This document shows positions 44,101-53,740 of a stretch of 64,000 nt of DNA, piece after piece (position 1 is the stretch's first letter; each line of letters begins with the position of its first letter). The notes under the pieces were generated by a model. That model saw only the letters and a list, made by a program, of their open reading frames with translations, searched no databases and was not told the DNA's origin. Location: assembly GCF_030247195.1 (NCBI RefSeq), contig NC_080672.1, positions 186,546,872-186,610,871 of the forward strand, given 5' to 3'. The stretch comes from Topomyia yanbarensis (lineage: Eukaryota > Arthropoda > Insecta > Diptera > Culicidae). The translations under genes were made by a program, and so were the position numbers.

Positions 44101-44702
44101 CGCTGATTCCACATGCACGACTCATGGTCACGCCGTTCGAACTGCTGGTAGGCTTTAAATACCGTGGTCAATTTCCAAGTCTTTGGAATGAATACCGTTT
44201 CAAGGAACTGGACCGCGAAAACGTACGTGAATTAGACAAAGAAGCCAAATTAAATAGCAAGTATTACGCGGACGAGGTACGAGGAGCAAAGGAGAGCCGT
44301 ATTAAGGTGGGCGATGTCGTGTTGATGAGCCAGCAAAAGAAATTCAAAAGTGACCCGACGTTTCCATCGGAGCGATTCACGATAATAGCACGAACAGGGG
44401 CAAAAGTAGTCGTTATGAGCGGTAATGGGGTGCAATATACCAGGAATGTGCAGGACGTAAAATTGGCTCCACCAACACAAGAGATAGATAATTCGAAACA
44501 GGAAGAAATTCAGGACGAAGTGCATCAAAATTCAGATAATGAGGGAAGGAGAGTTATATCAGAGAACGATTCAGAAAATCACTATATAAATTTTCCAGGT
44601 TGCGATAAGCCGAGCGTTGATAAAGCCACGCGCCGACAGCGGGTCAACATAAAACGACCGGCCAGGTTCAATGACAGTTATGTTTATCGTGTGTACCAAT
44701 AA
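39234..44702 (+). CDS. pol: Gag-Pol of gypsy G1, four exons (39234-39280, 39910-41167, 41386-43138, 43207-44702)
   Basis: Spliced length 4,554 nt, 1,517 codons plus stop, in frame at every junction. After Gag: protease with DSGA at 41479; RT with FSTIDLVNAYFHIE and catalytic YLDD at 42367; RNase H with FVDASAVGLGAILVQ, ALAVVWGVE and RTD; the last RNase H motif VPG|DENVADVMSRL is split by intron 3. Integrase: HHCC zinc finger (HGGHVGE ... CQTCC, 43530-43645) and DDE core (QTDFL, QSDNGPPF, NPQSNGLIERHN), then a basic C-terminus. No chromodomain or env is recognised. Without splicing, pol would be three separate frames lacking start codons. Confidence 0.85.
39257..39274 (+). other. Putative tRNA primer-binding site
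   Basis: TGGCGCAGTAGACGCTCC starts one base after the 5' LTR. It begins with the TGG expected opposite a tRNA 3' CCA end. The tRNA is not assigned. It lies within coding exon 1. Confidence 0.6.
39281..39909 (+). other. Intron 1 of gypsy G1 (629 nt)
   Basis: Donor CG|GTAAGTATA, acceptor TTACTATTACTTTTTCAG|A. The interior has direct repeats of GGAGCGAGAGGACTCCTGAA with GAAAATGGAGCGGAAGGACT (starts at 39486 and 39545, period 59; a partial third at 39668). These purine-rich blocks could act in splicing or packaging. The same intron is at 61480-62107 in copy G2. Confidence 0.85.
41168..41385 (+). other. Intron 2 of gypsy G1 (218 nt): Gag/Gag-Pol switch
   Basis: Donor AAAAAT|GTAGGT, acceptor CTTTTATTTGCAG|TTGCAT, branch-point-like GGTTAATAAA about 25 nt upstream. 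Phase 0 on both sides, so Gag codon AAT joins Pol codon TTG. The Gag stop codon is inside the intron. Same sequence at 63366-63583. Confidence 0.8.
43139..43206 (+). other. Intron 3 of gypsy G1 (68 nt) in the RNase H-integrase boundary
   Basis: Donor CCAG|GTGAAT, acceptor TTGAAATAG|GCGATG, with a consensus branch point CTAAC (43185-43189) about 18 nt before the acceptor. Splicing rebuilds the conserved V-P-G-D-E-N-V-A-D motif exactly. Retention ends the protein after 13 extra codons at TAA 43177-43179. Its size is typical for dipteran introns. Confidence 0.88.
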
Positions 44703-44793
44703 AATGTACCCATCTTATGAATCTTTCTTTTAATCATTCGATAAATATAAAAATTTCAAAAATAGTTAAAGATAGAAACCACATTCTATCATT

Positions 44794-44824
44794 AAAGAAA
44801 GGAAATGGGAGTAGAGGTGGGGAA
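44794..44824 (+). other. Polypurine tract of gypsy G1
   Basis: AAAGAAAGGAAATGGGAGTA then GAGGTGGGGAA immediately before the 3' LTR, the expected plus-strand primer. Confidence 0.75.
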
Positions 44825-44827
44825 TAT

Positions 44828-45872
44828 TGTAGTATATAATTGGTTTGGGTAATTAAATATCTAAAGTTGGTTAAAAATATCTACCGGTATATTACCATAG
44901 AACGAAAAAGGCTATACTTTGCCGGAGGAATTCCTGCTTCAAGATATAGGTGAGAGGGGAGACTGCATTTGTGTGCAATAGTCTTGTTGATATAGACAAA
45001 GCACGATGGCGAGAAATGATGCCCGAAGTTGGGATGAATGCTGAGCAAATAAGGTGAACACGATTCTCTAATCGAGGCTACATGAGTGGTATGATAGTTG
45101 AGAGAGAGAGAGAGAGCGAGCGCACGATCGGAAACATTTCTCATATGTATATGCGACGCAGTCCTTCTATATATGGTCTACTTAATTAGGCCTTGCATTG
45201 GTATTCTAGGTCGAGTGACGTCATTGTCCGAAAAAATTAGAACAAAATTTTCTGATAATGACGCCATTTCAAGAATGTATTAGTGGATTTGCGTGTAATA
45301 TACAACTCAAATATGGAGAGTTGCTTTGGTGACATACGTCGGTTACGTTTCGTGTGGATGTCGGGAGATAGAGAGAGCGTAAGATTGAGGGAGAATTTCA
45401 ATATAACGATGACGAAGAAGTTCTAGTCAGCGACATGCGTCTTTCACTGAGCTTTGGGAATAGCTCATTCGAGTTGTAAAGTACGAATTACACGATACGT
45501 CACGCTTGCGTCATTGGTACTGCCCGTCAGAGTAACGTCAGAATTAGTTACATAAGATACAAATAAATGGACCATTCATACACAACGTCAACGGAACGGA
45601 ACGTTTTGACGTACGGGACCTGAGAACGGGCACACGAGAAACGCATTTGAATTATCCTGACGGAACAGTGACGTAGCTGATGTATCGTCTGAATCGGGCT
45701 TATAAGACCGAACTTGGGGAGAGAGCGTAACTTAACACTAGAGAACGAGCGAAGGGTCGCAGTCGCTGGGATTGAACGTGAGCATCATTCTGTTGGCGAA
45801 ATTTGACTCGATCGGTCGTGATTTTGTAGTTGTGCGTCGGTTGATTTAAAATGGCCACTAAGCGTCACGACA
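44828..45872 (+). repeat. 3' LTR of gypsy copy G1
   Basis: Nearly identical to the 5' LTR: GAATGC versus GATGGC near 45006, and two extra GA units near 45105. It also carries the ATG exon start (45851), but not the GTAAGT donor, which lies outside the LTR. Confidence 0.95.
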
Positions 45873-45877
45873 GTCAT

Positions 45878-48480
45878 CATTCCTTTTTATCTTTGAATAC
45901 GATAGAAAAGAACGGAAGTTAATCGAAGATGTGACTGACTGGTTTTATTTTGTTTAATATGATGCAGTTATTTAAATACATTAGAATGATTGAAACAAAA
46001 AAGAATATAACGTGACAGGACTATTCGATAAAATCAGGTAACATTGCTTTTCTCTATTCTGTCTACTACTTCTGGTAATAAATCCGAATTCATTTTTAGT
46101 AGCATTATATCCTTTATAGCTACGTCGCTGAGTCTCATCCTAGAATCAGTCAGTATGTACTTGACTGCACAGACGTTCAACCGCTACCTGTGTTGAAGGT
46201 GCAGATAGTACAATCATGGCAAGCCGATATAAACGAGGGTTTGAAAATTTCCTCTTCTTCCAGTATTGAAAAATATCAAAACGAGGAACCGTCGATGGAG
46301 TTATAATGCTGGTATTTGGATCACCAGGTTCAGCTGCTGTTGTGAATTGTTGAGCTTTGTATATACTGTTAGTGGATTGTTGTAAAGGGAGGCATGAGAT
46401 GCCAGATGACTGCACAGAATTACCAGCAGTGATGTTAACTTTTTCTCTGTTTTCCAGTTTCATCAGATCAAACAATAAACATTCGTTTACTGAATTCTTG
46501 GCAGAACTGGATGCACTGTTGTCCAAAACTTCTTCATTGAAAAAAATCATCAAATCCTCGATGAAACCGGTGTTGGGTGGTGCTTTTGCTTCTCCACCCC
46601 TCTCCTCTTTCAACCCATTTATGTCGTCCAAGCGGTTATTCAATACAATGAGGTATTCCTGAAAAGAAATGTTCATCCATAAAATGATCACATTTTGTAT
46701 GAAATATAAAGGTACCTGCACATCTTTCTTATCGCTCGTACTTAATCTACCTGATCCAGCAAAATTGAAACGTGGATCCAAGAACAAACTAGCTTTGAAG
46801 GCCATGCTTTCACTGAGCTTATGGATTCTTTTTTCCATTGATGCTAGCAATTTCGCAGCCAATGTGTTGTGCCCGTTTTCAATGGCGTGTAGTTCAGCCT
46901 GGCAGATCAACCAATCAGCATAGAAATCGGAAAGGGGAACGTGATCTTTTTGCAATTTGAGAGTCAACACATATATTGGTTTGAACGCTTCGCAGAAACG
47001 ATCGACGAACGACCAGTGATTTTTCAAATCTGTGAGATAACAAAAAAATTTCAATATTGTATAAATAAATGTAGAACTTGAATAATGACGATTAATACTA
47101 ACCTAGCGATGGATCCTGACTCTGTAAGATTATCAACAATGGTTTGGATCTTAGAGCTTGAAAGTATCGTAGTAGAAGAAACCATACATTCCACCGGGTT
47201 TCGTTTACCTTAGGCGGCAAAGGTATTTTGTGTAGTACAAAAAGTTGACGGTTGACTTTGTGATGCATCATAAGACATATTTTATTAATACGTGCCAATC
47301 TTGTCTTATGCAATTTAATGACGTCAAACGCAACAAGTTGAGCCCCACATCTAACGCTATTCAGGATTTCGAGGTCTCCAAACTTGTCAGTAATTATGGA
47401 ATCGGCGCTACCATCTCGCTCGATTTCAAAATCATCAGTTTGTTCAGATGTAGTATCGTTGCTATCGTCATCTGTTCCATTGTCTGCTTCGTCATTTGCT
47501 TCGACGTCTATTTCATCGTCACTTTCTGTTTCCAGGAAGTCCTTATGATGGAATTCATTTAATAATTCGTTCTCAGCTGTCAGCATACTGCGCCATGGTA
47601 CAGCTTCATCGGTGAATGTTTCCATCAATTGTTTAAGGAGCCGTACAGTGGCACACATATTGGCACCATTGTCATGTGCAATGGCGAAAATCTCCCGAAT
47701 TTCCAATCCGAACTCGTCCAATTCTTGTTCAAGAACTTTTGCCAGATTTTCTGTCGTTTGCCGTTCGTTTATCTCATGCACAGCTTTGAGGATGAAAACA
47801 GAATGAACATATGAAAAAGAGCCGATTGGATTTTTGGAATTAGTGATGCACTTACCTAGATGTATTATTTTAATGTTGTCTTCGTCATCGGCATGAATTG
47901 ATACCGAACACAGATCGCCCTCGTCGGGATGCAGAATCGATTTTGATGCTCACTAATTTTTTGTAACAGCTTTTTTTACAAATTCCGTAAGACCTCTACG
48001 TGTCATTTGTAAACCGGATGCCTTTAACAAGGGATGTAGTAGCGTTTTGGAACCGGACCATTCAATGAAATTGAATGGCAGGCTGTTACATGACACAAAC
48101 TGAAGAAGTCCAAGAAGCACGTTGCGCTTATCCATTTCAACGAGCAGCTTTGAAACTCTTGGTTTTTTGGAGGAAGGCTCTACTTCGACTTTATCGTCCA
48201 GCGCCAATTCCTGCAGGACATTCGGATGGTTGCTATGGAAATGTCGTTTAAAATTACCCGCGACAAATGACTTTCTCTGCTCGTAAGAGCACTTTCGAAC
48301 ACTGTCAATATCAACAGCGCAACGGTAAACGATTGTTTCGCCGTCCTGCACTTTCTCCACAACCTGCAAAATTTTCTCTTTCTGAGTTTTTGTTTTTGAT
48401 TCATTCTCACTATGAACGCTACCACTCTCAATCAGAAATTAATTGGATAAAACGTTTCAACTTTTCACACGCAATCGGAT
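45878..48480 (-). pseudogene. hAT transposase gene with introns, decayed
   Basis: Minus strand. A zinc-finger (BED-like) exon at 47953-48445 has YRCAVD ... C ... H-x4-H (HFHSNH). Then an exon at 47856-47950 (HPDEGDLCSVSIHADDED), in a frame not continuous with the first, with much of the early catalytic region absent. Then intron 47784-47855 (donor GTAAGT), exon 47103-47783 (IAHDNGANM, ETRWNVWFLLLRYFQAL), intron 47030-47102 (donor GTTAGT), and exon below 47029 with SFVDRFCEAFKPIYVLTLKL. The hAT dimerisation motif reads LSAPSTQVAVERL and then shifts frame by a small deletion near 46185. Both introns splice in frame. It is inactive, but its structure is legible. Confidence 0.8.
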
Positions 48481-48724
48481 CGTAAAGCGATAATGAACAG
48501 CCAATTGATGCTTATGAATGTCTCTATAAGTTGAACAAGAGAGCAGCAATGAACTAACGTGAAATCTGGAGACTGGGGCACTCACGTTGTGTTCATTCGG
48601 GGTTTCAAGCATCATATCGGTTTTCATTTAGTGTGGCGATAAAAGTTTGTAAATGTGCGTGTATAAAGCGCTTGAATGAAGAGTTCCAAATGAGTGTTCA
48701 TTGATATGATAGAAAGCAACCTTG
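48481..48724. other. hAT right end
   Basis: Non-coding terminal sequence from the transposase 5' side to the inverted end CAACCTTG (48717-48724). No promoter motif can be pinned down. Confidence 0.6.
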
Positions 48725-48890
48725 TTGACAATATATAAGATGAGTCAGTACGCTGCATGACGATATCGTTTAGAAACGAGATCATAGCATAGTCCCTACG
48801 TTCTTTCACTGTTTGAATATCTATCGACATACAACGTGCTTCATATGATGGAAGAGGGAATACTGTCCATCTTAACTTGCGTAGTGTAAC
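48725..48890 (-). pseudogene. LINE ORF2 C-terminus, part on the far side of the hAT
   Basis: Continues the LINE frame of 33641-33809: PSYEARCMSIDIQ-type codons, RRDYAMISFLNDIVMQRTDS, ending at TTGACAAT (48725-48732). The frame runs on into the transposon end for about 30 meaningless codons. Confidence 0.85.
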
Positions 48891-50447
48891 GAGTACGTTA
48901 ATTGTAAATAATTAAATGTATATAGATTTGTAAATATTAGTACGTATGCGTAAATTGTTTTTTCTAAATTTTTTAATATGCATGGTATCCATATTATCAA
49001 TTTAAACCATGGAGAAATGTTCGCAAAATCGAGTTGCTACGGTAGCGCGAGAGAGACTTCATCAAGAGACTTGCTATAATACGAACTTGATGAGTGCCCG
49101 CAGTTCTTCGCAAGTGCCCATTACTAATTTGCTGGCCTAGAGATGCCGCCGGTGAGGGGAGGGATTGGGCTGCCGAAAGAGGCCATCGACCCTTGGTCAA
49201 TTTCACGAATATTTGCACTGTTGGGAGAGCGTTTTGTTTCACTTTAATGTTTGGACAGGCTGCAGCCGTGCATGATAGACGCCGTCCGCAGAAATGAGAT
49301 GCGGTCATGAAACTGGGGAAGTTCGGGATGATCAATATGATATTGGAAATGTCTCTATTGTCTCTATTCGTGGAAATTGCGTCAGATCCACTGACGAAGA
49401 TCTCCAAATCGCGGTTATTCTGAGGATTCCCAGAGCCCAATAAACCACTTTAATCGTTTCAGTGGAAGAGGCAAGAGTGGTTCAATTTTGTTCGCGCCGT
49501 GATGTGTTTAGTGTGGTAAAATGACTCGACATTAATTGTTTCACCAAATTGCTAATAAGTTTCCCTCCCCAATAGAAAAGTATTGCAAAGTATTGCAATA
49601 AGTAGCTTGGCGATTCTAGTGTGTGCGTTGTTGGCAAAATATAAGGTAAACCCGTAATTTATGGTTACCACCAAAATGTGCGCGTGCTGATTTGTTCTCG
49701 TGCGACGGCAATTTATTTCACAGGTTCGTGGCAGCCGTCGAAAATCCGACACATCACACCTCTTCGTTAGTGACCGCTCTTGACCCCACGATTCGGCCCA
49801 AAGTTGGTCCCGGCGGTACACGTGGCCGGAAGAAGGCAGCGTCCGTCAAATCGCGCCTTGGCAGGACCACTCGAAGACAGCAGATTCAACATCAACAGCA
49901 ATCTAAACCTTCCGGTGACGACCGAAGGTTTCGACGGAAGTATCCCGTCTGCGTAAGTTCCACGAATCGGCGGTGGAGACCATCGTCGTCAGTCCAGTCC
50001 GATCAAGGGTGATCGCACGTGGTGTCAGCAGTAGCAGCAGCAGCAGAAGGAATTGCCGTCTCCCGCCACCATGTCCACGTAAATCCTAGGTCGTGATTAA
50101 AGTGAAATATATGTTGTGATTGTCCATGCGCATCGGGTCACATTAGACGGCCTTACCCTACCGTCAGATTTTGCCAGCCGTGGCTCGAAGTAACATTGCA
50201 AACTAAATAGCATCGCACGGTATCAAACAATACACGCGCCGAGAGCACGCAAAATGTGCTCTGTATATCGCCACACTATAGGATAGGGAAACCGAGAGGG
50301 ATAGAGAGGAAAATGCGTCTAACTAGGCTTGAATAAAGAAAACCGAAGAATGGGAATAAATCGCAAATTGTAAATAGGAATAAATGTTTTGATGAAGTGA
50401 AAAGTTCTGTTCTGTGTTAAATGAGGTTTCCCGTACGGTAGATGTAG
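48733..50447. repeat. Duplicated segment, copy 2 (partner 14013-15709)
   Basis: High identity to copy 1 throughout. It has 21 extra nt at about 50059-50079 containing CCCGCCACCATGTCCACGTA, a Kozak-like ATG followed after three codons by TAA (or by a GTAAAT possible splice donor). The match ends after GGTAGATGTAG; copy 2 then continues ATTCACCATTAC into R-A. Confidence 0.85.
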
Positions 50448-50459
50448 ATTCACCATTAC

Positions 50460-50943
50460 TATAACATTCGACTCAGTTCACCGAGATCGCAAAATATCTG
50501 TGTGTATGTATGTGTGTATGTGTGTATGTATGTATGTATGTATGTATGTATGTATGTATGTATGTATGTATGTATGTATGTATCTATGTATGTATGTATG
50601 TATGTATGTATGTATGTATGTGTATGTATGTGCGGATTTGTTGACAAAATGTTCACATCGGTTTCTCGGAGATGGCTGAACCGATTTTTACAAACTAAGA
50701 TACAAATGAAAAGTATAATATTCCCATAGGTTGCTATTGAATTTCATTTTCAACCGACATCTTGTTCCGGATTACGAGTTGAAGAGTATGGTTACAAAAC
50801 AAAATTTGTTGATTTGTCCACATCGGTTTCTCGGAATTTTCTGAAACGATTTTGACAAACTTGATTTTAAATAGAAGGTCCATCAGCTGCTGTTGAATTT
50901 TGTGTGGATCCGAGTTCTGGTTCCTGAATTACAGGGTGATACG
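50460..50943 (+). repeat. R-A repeat fragment
   Basis: Starts within the R-A left arm (ATAACATTCGACTCAGTTCA), (TATG)n 50507-50630 with one TATC, ACAAAATGTTCACATCGG blocks, ending at TTACAGGGTGATACG. Confidence 0.85.
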
Positions 50944-52020
50944 CAGGCTTACCAATATGACTGCCTTTTTACTACTGTCGCTGTGCAACAGAATAGGATG
51001 TCTTTATGTGTGCTCGACGCTCTCTTGCTACAGCATGTTCGCTCGCCAAGCCGAACTGTAATGGCAACAGTGCAATCTTGTGAGAAAAGGTGCTGTTTGG
51101 GGACAGCCTGTTCGGCGCTCGTTTTGTTGACAATATTCTACGCTAAACGTAGCGAGCCGAATGGGCTGTCGGTTTACCATTTTTTTGTGTCTGCTGTTTC
51201 GCATAAACTGTCGCGGAGGCAGCCTTCTGAGAGGGATAACATTCTTCGTCCAAACTGGTAAAACTGTCGTCTAGGGCTGTCATATGATGAATGTCACCAT
51301 TGAACATTTGCATGGAGTTTGAATCGACGCAGCGGCAATAATTTGCGCTAAAGCGGACCCTGCACGAGCAGAAATATTAACAATAAATCATAGATTGATT
51401 CTGTAGAATTTAAATGAGATTGATGGATTGAAGCAGTCTTATCAATATATTTATTGACAATATTTCTGTCTCGTGTAAGGTCCGCTTAAGGATCAACGCA
51501 TGTTTAAGCGAACGAACGTGTAAAGTGTACTTTTCAGCATAACAGTTATACAGTTATGCTAATCATGCGCATTAATTTGGACGTGCTTTAGGCCTGATAA
51601 AACGCAGTTTTCAAACGTAGAAAAATTTGCCCAGGACAGAATTCTGGCACGATTTTCATTGGATGTCATTTAACATCAGTTTTCATTACGTTGTCTTGGG
51701 AAATTGATTTATAGCATGATGGATTGAATTGATTAAATAAATAGTTTTCTAATGCCGTTTTTTAATGAACAACCCCGGAGCAGTAAGTGGCAGTTTCTAG
51801 CGAAAGAGCCGGCCACTAGACGTGTTTATTCCCATTTCTGTCAGAAAGTGCAACACTAGTGCAATTCGCTGCCCCGGGCTAACTTAATTTAAGTATTTTT
51901 AGCATTTCACTTGTTTAGTTCTCACCGATTACTGTGACGTATGCAATCTGTATATTGTAAAAACGAAAACTGAACCAGCGCTGTTGTTGTAGAATATTTG
52001 CTGGTTAGTCGCCAATTTAA
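50944..52020. other. Unassigned interval
   Basis: No gene recognised. A 122-codon plus frame (50893-51261) begins inside R-A and has no family signature. CCTGCACGAGCAGAAATATTAA (51358) and its near-inverse TTCTGTCTCGTGTAAGG (51463) suggest a small foldback. Confidence 0.35.
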
Positions 52021-52023
52021 AGC

Positions 52024-52088
52024 TGGGGCGCAACGACTTGGATAGGGCGCAACAACCTGGATGGGGCGCAACGACATTGATGGGGTAC
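52024..52088. repeat. Short tandem repeat, about 3.5 units of ~19 bp
   Basis: Variations of TGGATGGGGCGCAACGAC repeated in direct order (GGGGCGCAACGACTT, AGGGCGCAACAACCT, GGGGCGCAACGACAT, then GGGGTACAA). Confidence 0.85.
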
Positions 52089-53740
52089 AAAAACTATAAC
52101 GCCACTATACGTAAAGTGGACCGGAAAATGAGCGGCGTGAATGCAAACATAACGAAAAGTACTAAATTGGTGCTTTTTGCTATGAAGGGTGCATTCCACA
52201 TAAAAATTAATATCCGATTTCTTCGAAAAAAATTTCTCACACCCTTTAACAAAAAAGTGTGTCAATTGTTATTTGTTAAGCTTATTATTCAATAAATTGT
52301 ACATATACCATAATAACCATAATGATAACTCGTAAACTTTACAATATATGGAAAGAAATTAAAATTAAAGTTGGATTTTTTATTGAACTTAACTTAACTC
52401 TTAAGAGTTCGGAAATTAGTATAAACAAATTGAATATTTTTATATCTCGATCCATTTTTTACTTTCTAAATATTTAGAATCATGTTGGAAAGATGGTGTA
52501 AAAGATTCATATGGGAGTCTGAATACTTCATGAGATATTTCAATAATACCAATAAAGCAAGGCTACTTTATAGTAGACACCCTGTGATAGAAACTTACAA
52601 AATGGTTTGTAAATCTGATGTGAATTTTGTTTGGTGATGGCAATGCCCTGTTTTTAAACATACGCCCTAAACGAACCCCCTGGAACTGTTACTGTTGAGG
52701 TATTAGGGCGGTAGTCTAGTACATAATATGCTCTTAACTCTTAACATAGGCTTTGTTCAACAAGCTGAGCCACCCTAGGGACTGAAATATACCTCTATGA
52801 AGTGGGTATATACAAAGTTGTGGCGAAAAAGTGAGCTAAGTTCGTGATTTTTTTAAAGTGCTTAATGCAAATTAGGCACTTTAAAAAAATCAAAGTTCCC
52901 GAGAGATCCGGTAGCGCGGTTATCGTGCATTCTGTTCTTTGTGCAGAATAATGCGAAATCTTTTCGAAATCAACAGGCTGTGTAGCGAAAGTATGAAAAT
53001 ATTTGGAACTTCATGTAAAAATTGTCTTTGTTCCAGTACCGAGAAAATTGGAAGTACTGAGCAAACAGGTAGAAAGTTATCCCGGAAGTCGCTTCTTGTT
53101 CTTCCTTTGGTACTATCGATACAGTTGAATTTTACAGTTTTCAATTGAATCGATCATCGGTGTAAATAGGAGCGTGTATTTTCTACTGCTGTTTTCTCCG
53201 AAACGATCACATGTAGTACTGGAACAAACCTATACATTGCTCCAAAACAAAAATTAAACCTTGCAGAAAAGTAGTTTTAGAATATTTAAAAAAAATCCGA
53301 ACAGAGAAGATTATTCTTGTGACAGAGGTTGCTTGACTCAGAAAGCAACTTACAAAAATGAAGAGGCATGAAGATATTTTTCGTAATGTCCAACAACGAA
53401 TATATATTATTTTGTTTTGTTGTATTCCGATGGAAAAAATGTTATGATCGTTTAAATGCGGATATAAAGACTAAATCTTTGATTTTTCCAGAAGCATGAA
53501 ATTGGTACATAATATAGAATATTTTAATCAGAACAAATATACGACCGAAACAAAACCAATATTTTGGAAACATTGGTCGAGTGGGGGTATGTCGTTTTCA
53601 ACAGGGATTAGTAAAATATAAGAAGAAGCCAGCTGGCGGATCCTATCCTAGATAGATACCACAACGGAATCTGCAAGCTGCCCTAGCGTGACGGAATTGA
53701 CAAGACATTTGTCAATGTCATTCACTTAAAAATTGTAGAG
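52089..53740. other. Unassigned AT-rich interval with one strong hairpin
   Basis: No gene or known element recognised. It includes the inverted repeat at 52845-52892. Short frames (up to 85 codons) carry no motif. Confidence 0.4.
52845..52892. repeat. Hairpin with 17-bp perfect stem
   Basis: TGATTTTTTTAAAGTGC and GCACTTTAAAAAAATCA separated by 14 nt (TTAATGCAAATTAG). It may be the core of an old MITE. A terminator role is not suggested in a eukaryotic context. Confidence 0.8.

Larger units (their letters stand above)
38215..45872 (+). mobile_element. Complete Ty3/gypsy LTR retrotransposon with three introns (copy G1)
   Basis: 7,658 bp, with direct LTRs 38215-39255 and 44828-45872 (both TG...CA) and 5-bp duplication GTCAT at 38210-38214 and 45873-45877. 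Gag with two zinc knuckles; Pol with protease, RT, RNase H, integrase; no envelope frame between integrase and the 3' LTR. The LTRs differ by only a few bases plus a GA-repeat length change near 45105, so insertion is recent. Coding frames become continuous only after removal of introns 39281-39909, 41168-41385 and 43139-43206. Clade within Ty3/gypsy not assigned. Confidence 0.93.
33810..48724 (-). mobile_element. hAT transposon (14.9 kb as found, about 7.25 kb without the gypsy insertion)
   Basis: Ends CAAGGTTG (33810-33817) and CAACCTTG (48717-48724) are inverted. The flanking 8-bp duplication TTGACAAT (33802-33809 and 48725-48732) is diagnostic of hAT. The transposase relic is on the minus strand near the right end (45878-48480). 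The paralogous unoccupied target is at 14005-14012. Inside lie a CACGG MITE, a GGGTTACC hAT-type MITE, a mariner remnant, a CCCGAGC MITE, a CAGCGATGCC hAT MITE, and a complete Ty3/gypsy element. The perfect TIR is only about 8 bp; subterminal similarity is weak. Confidence 0.88.

Noticed and set aside
44703..44827. An envelope gene in the gypsy element
   Set aside because: Only 125 nt separate the integrase stop and the 3' LTR; no env-like frame exists. The element is a retrotransposon, not an errantivirus-type provirus.
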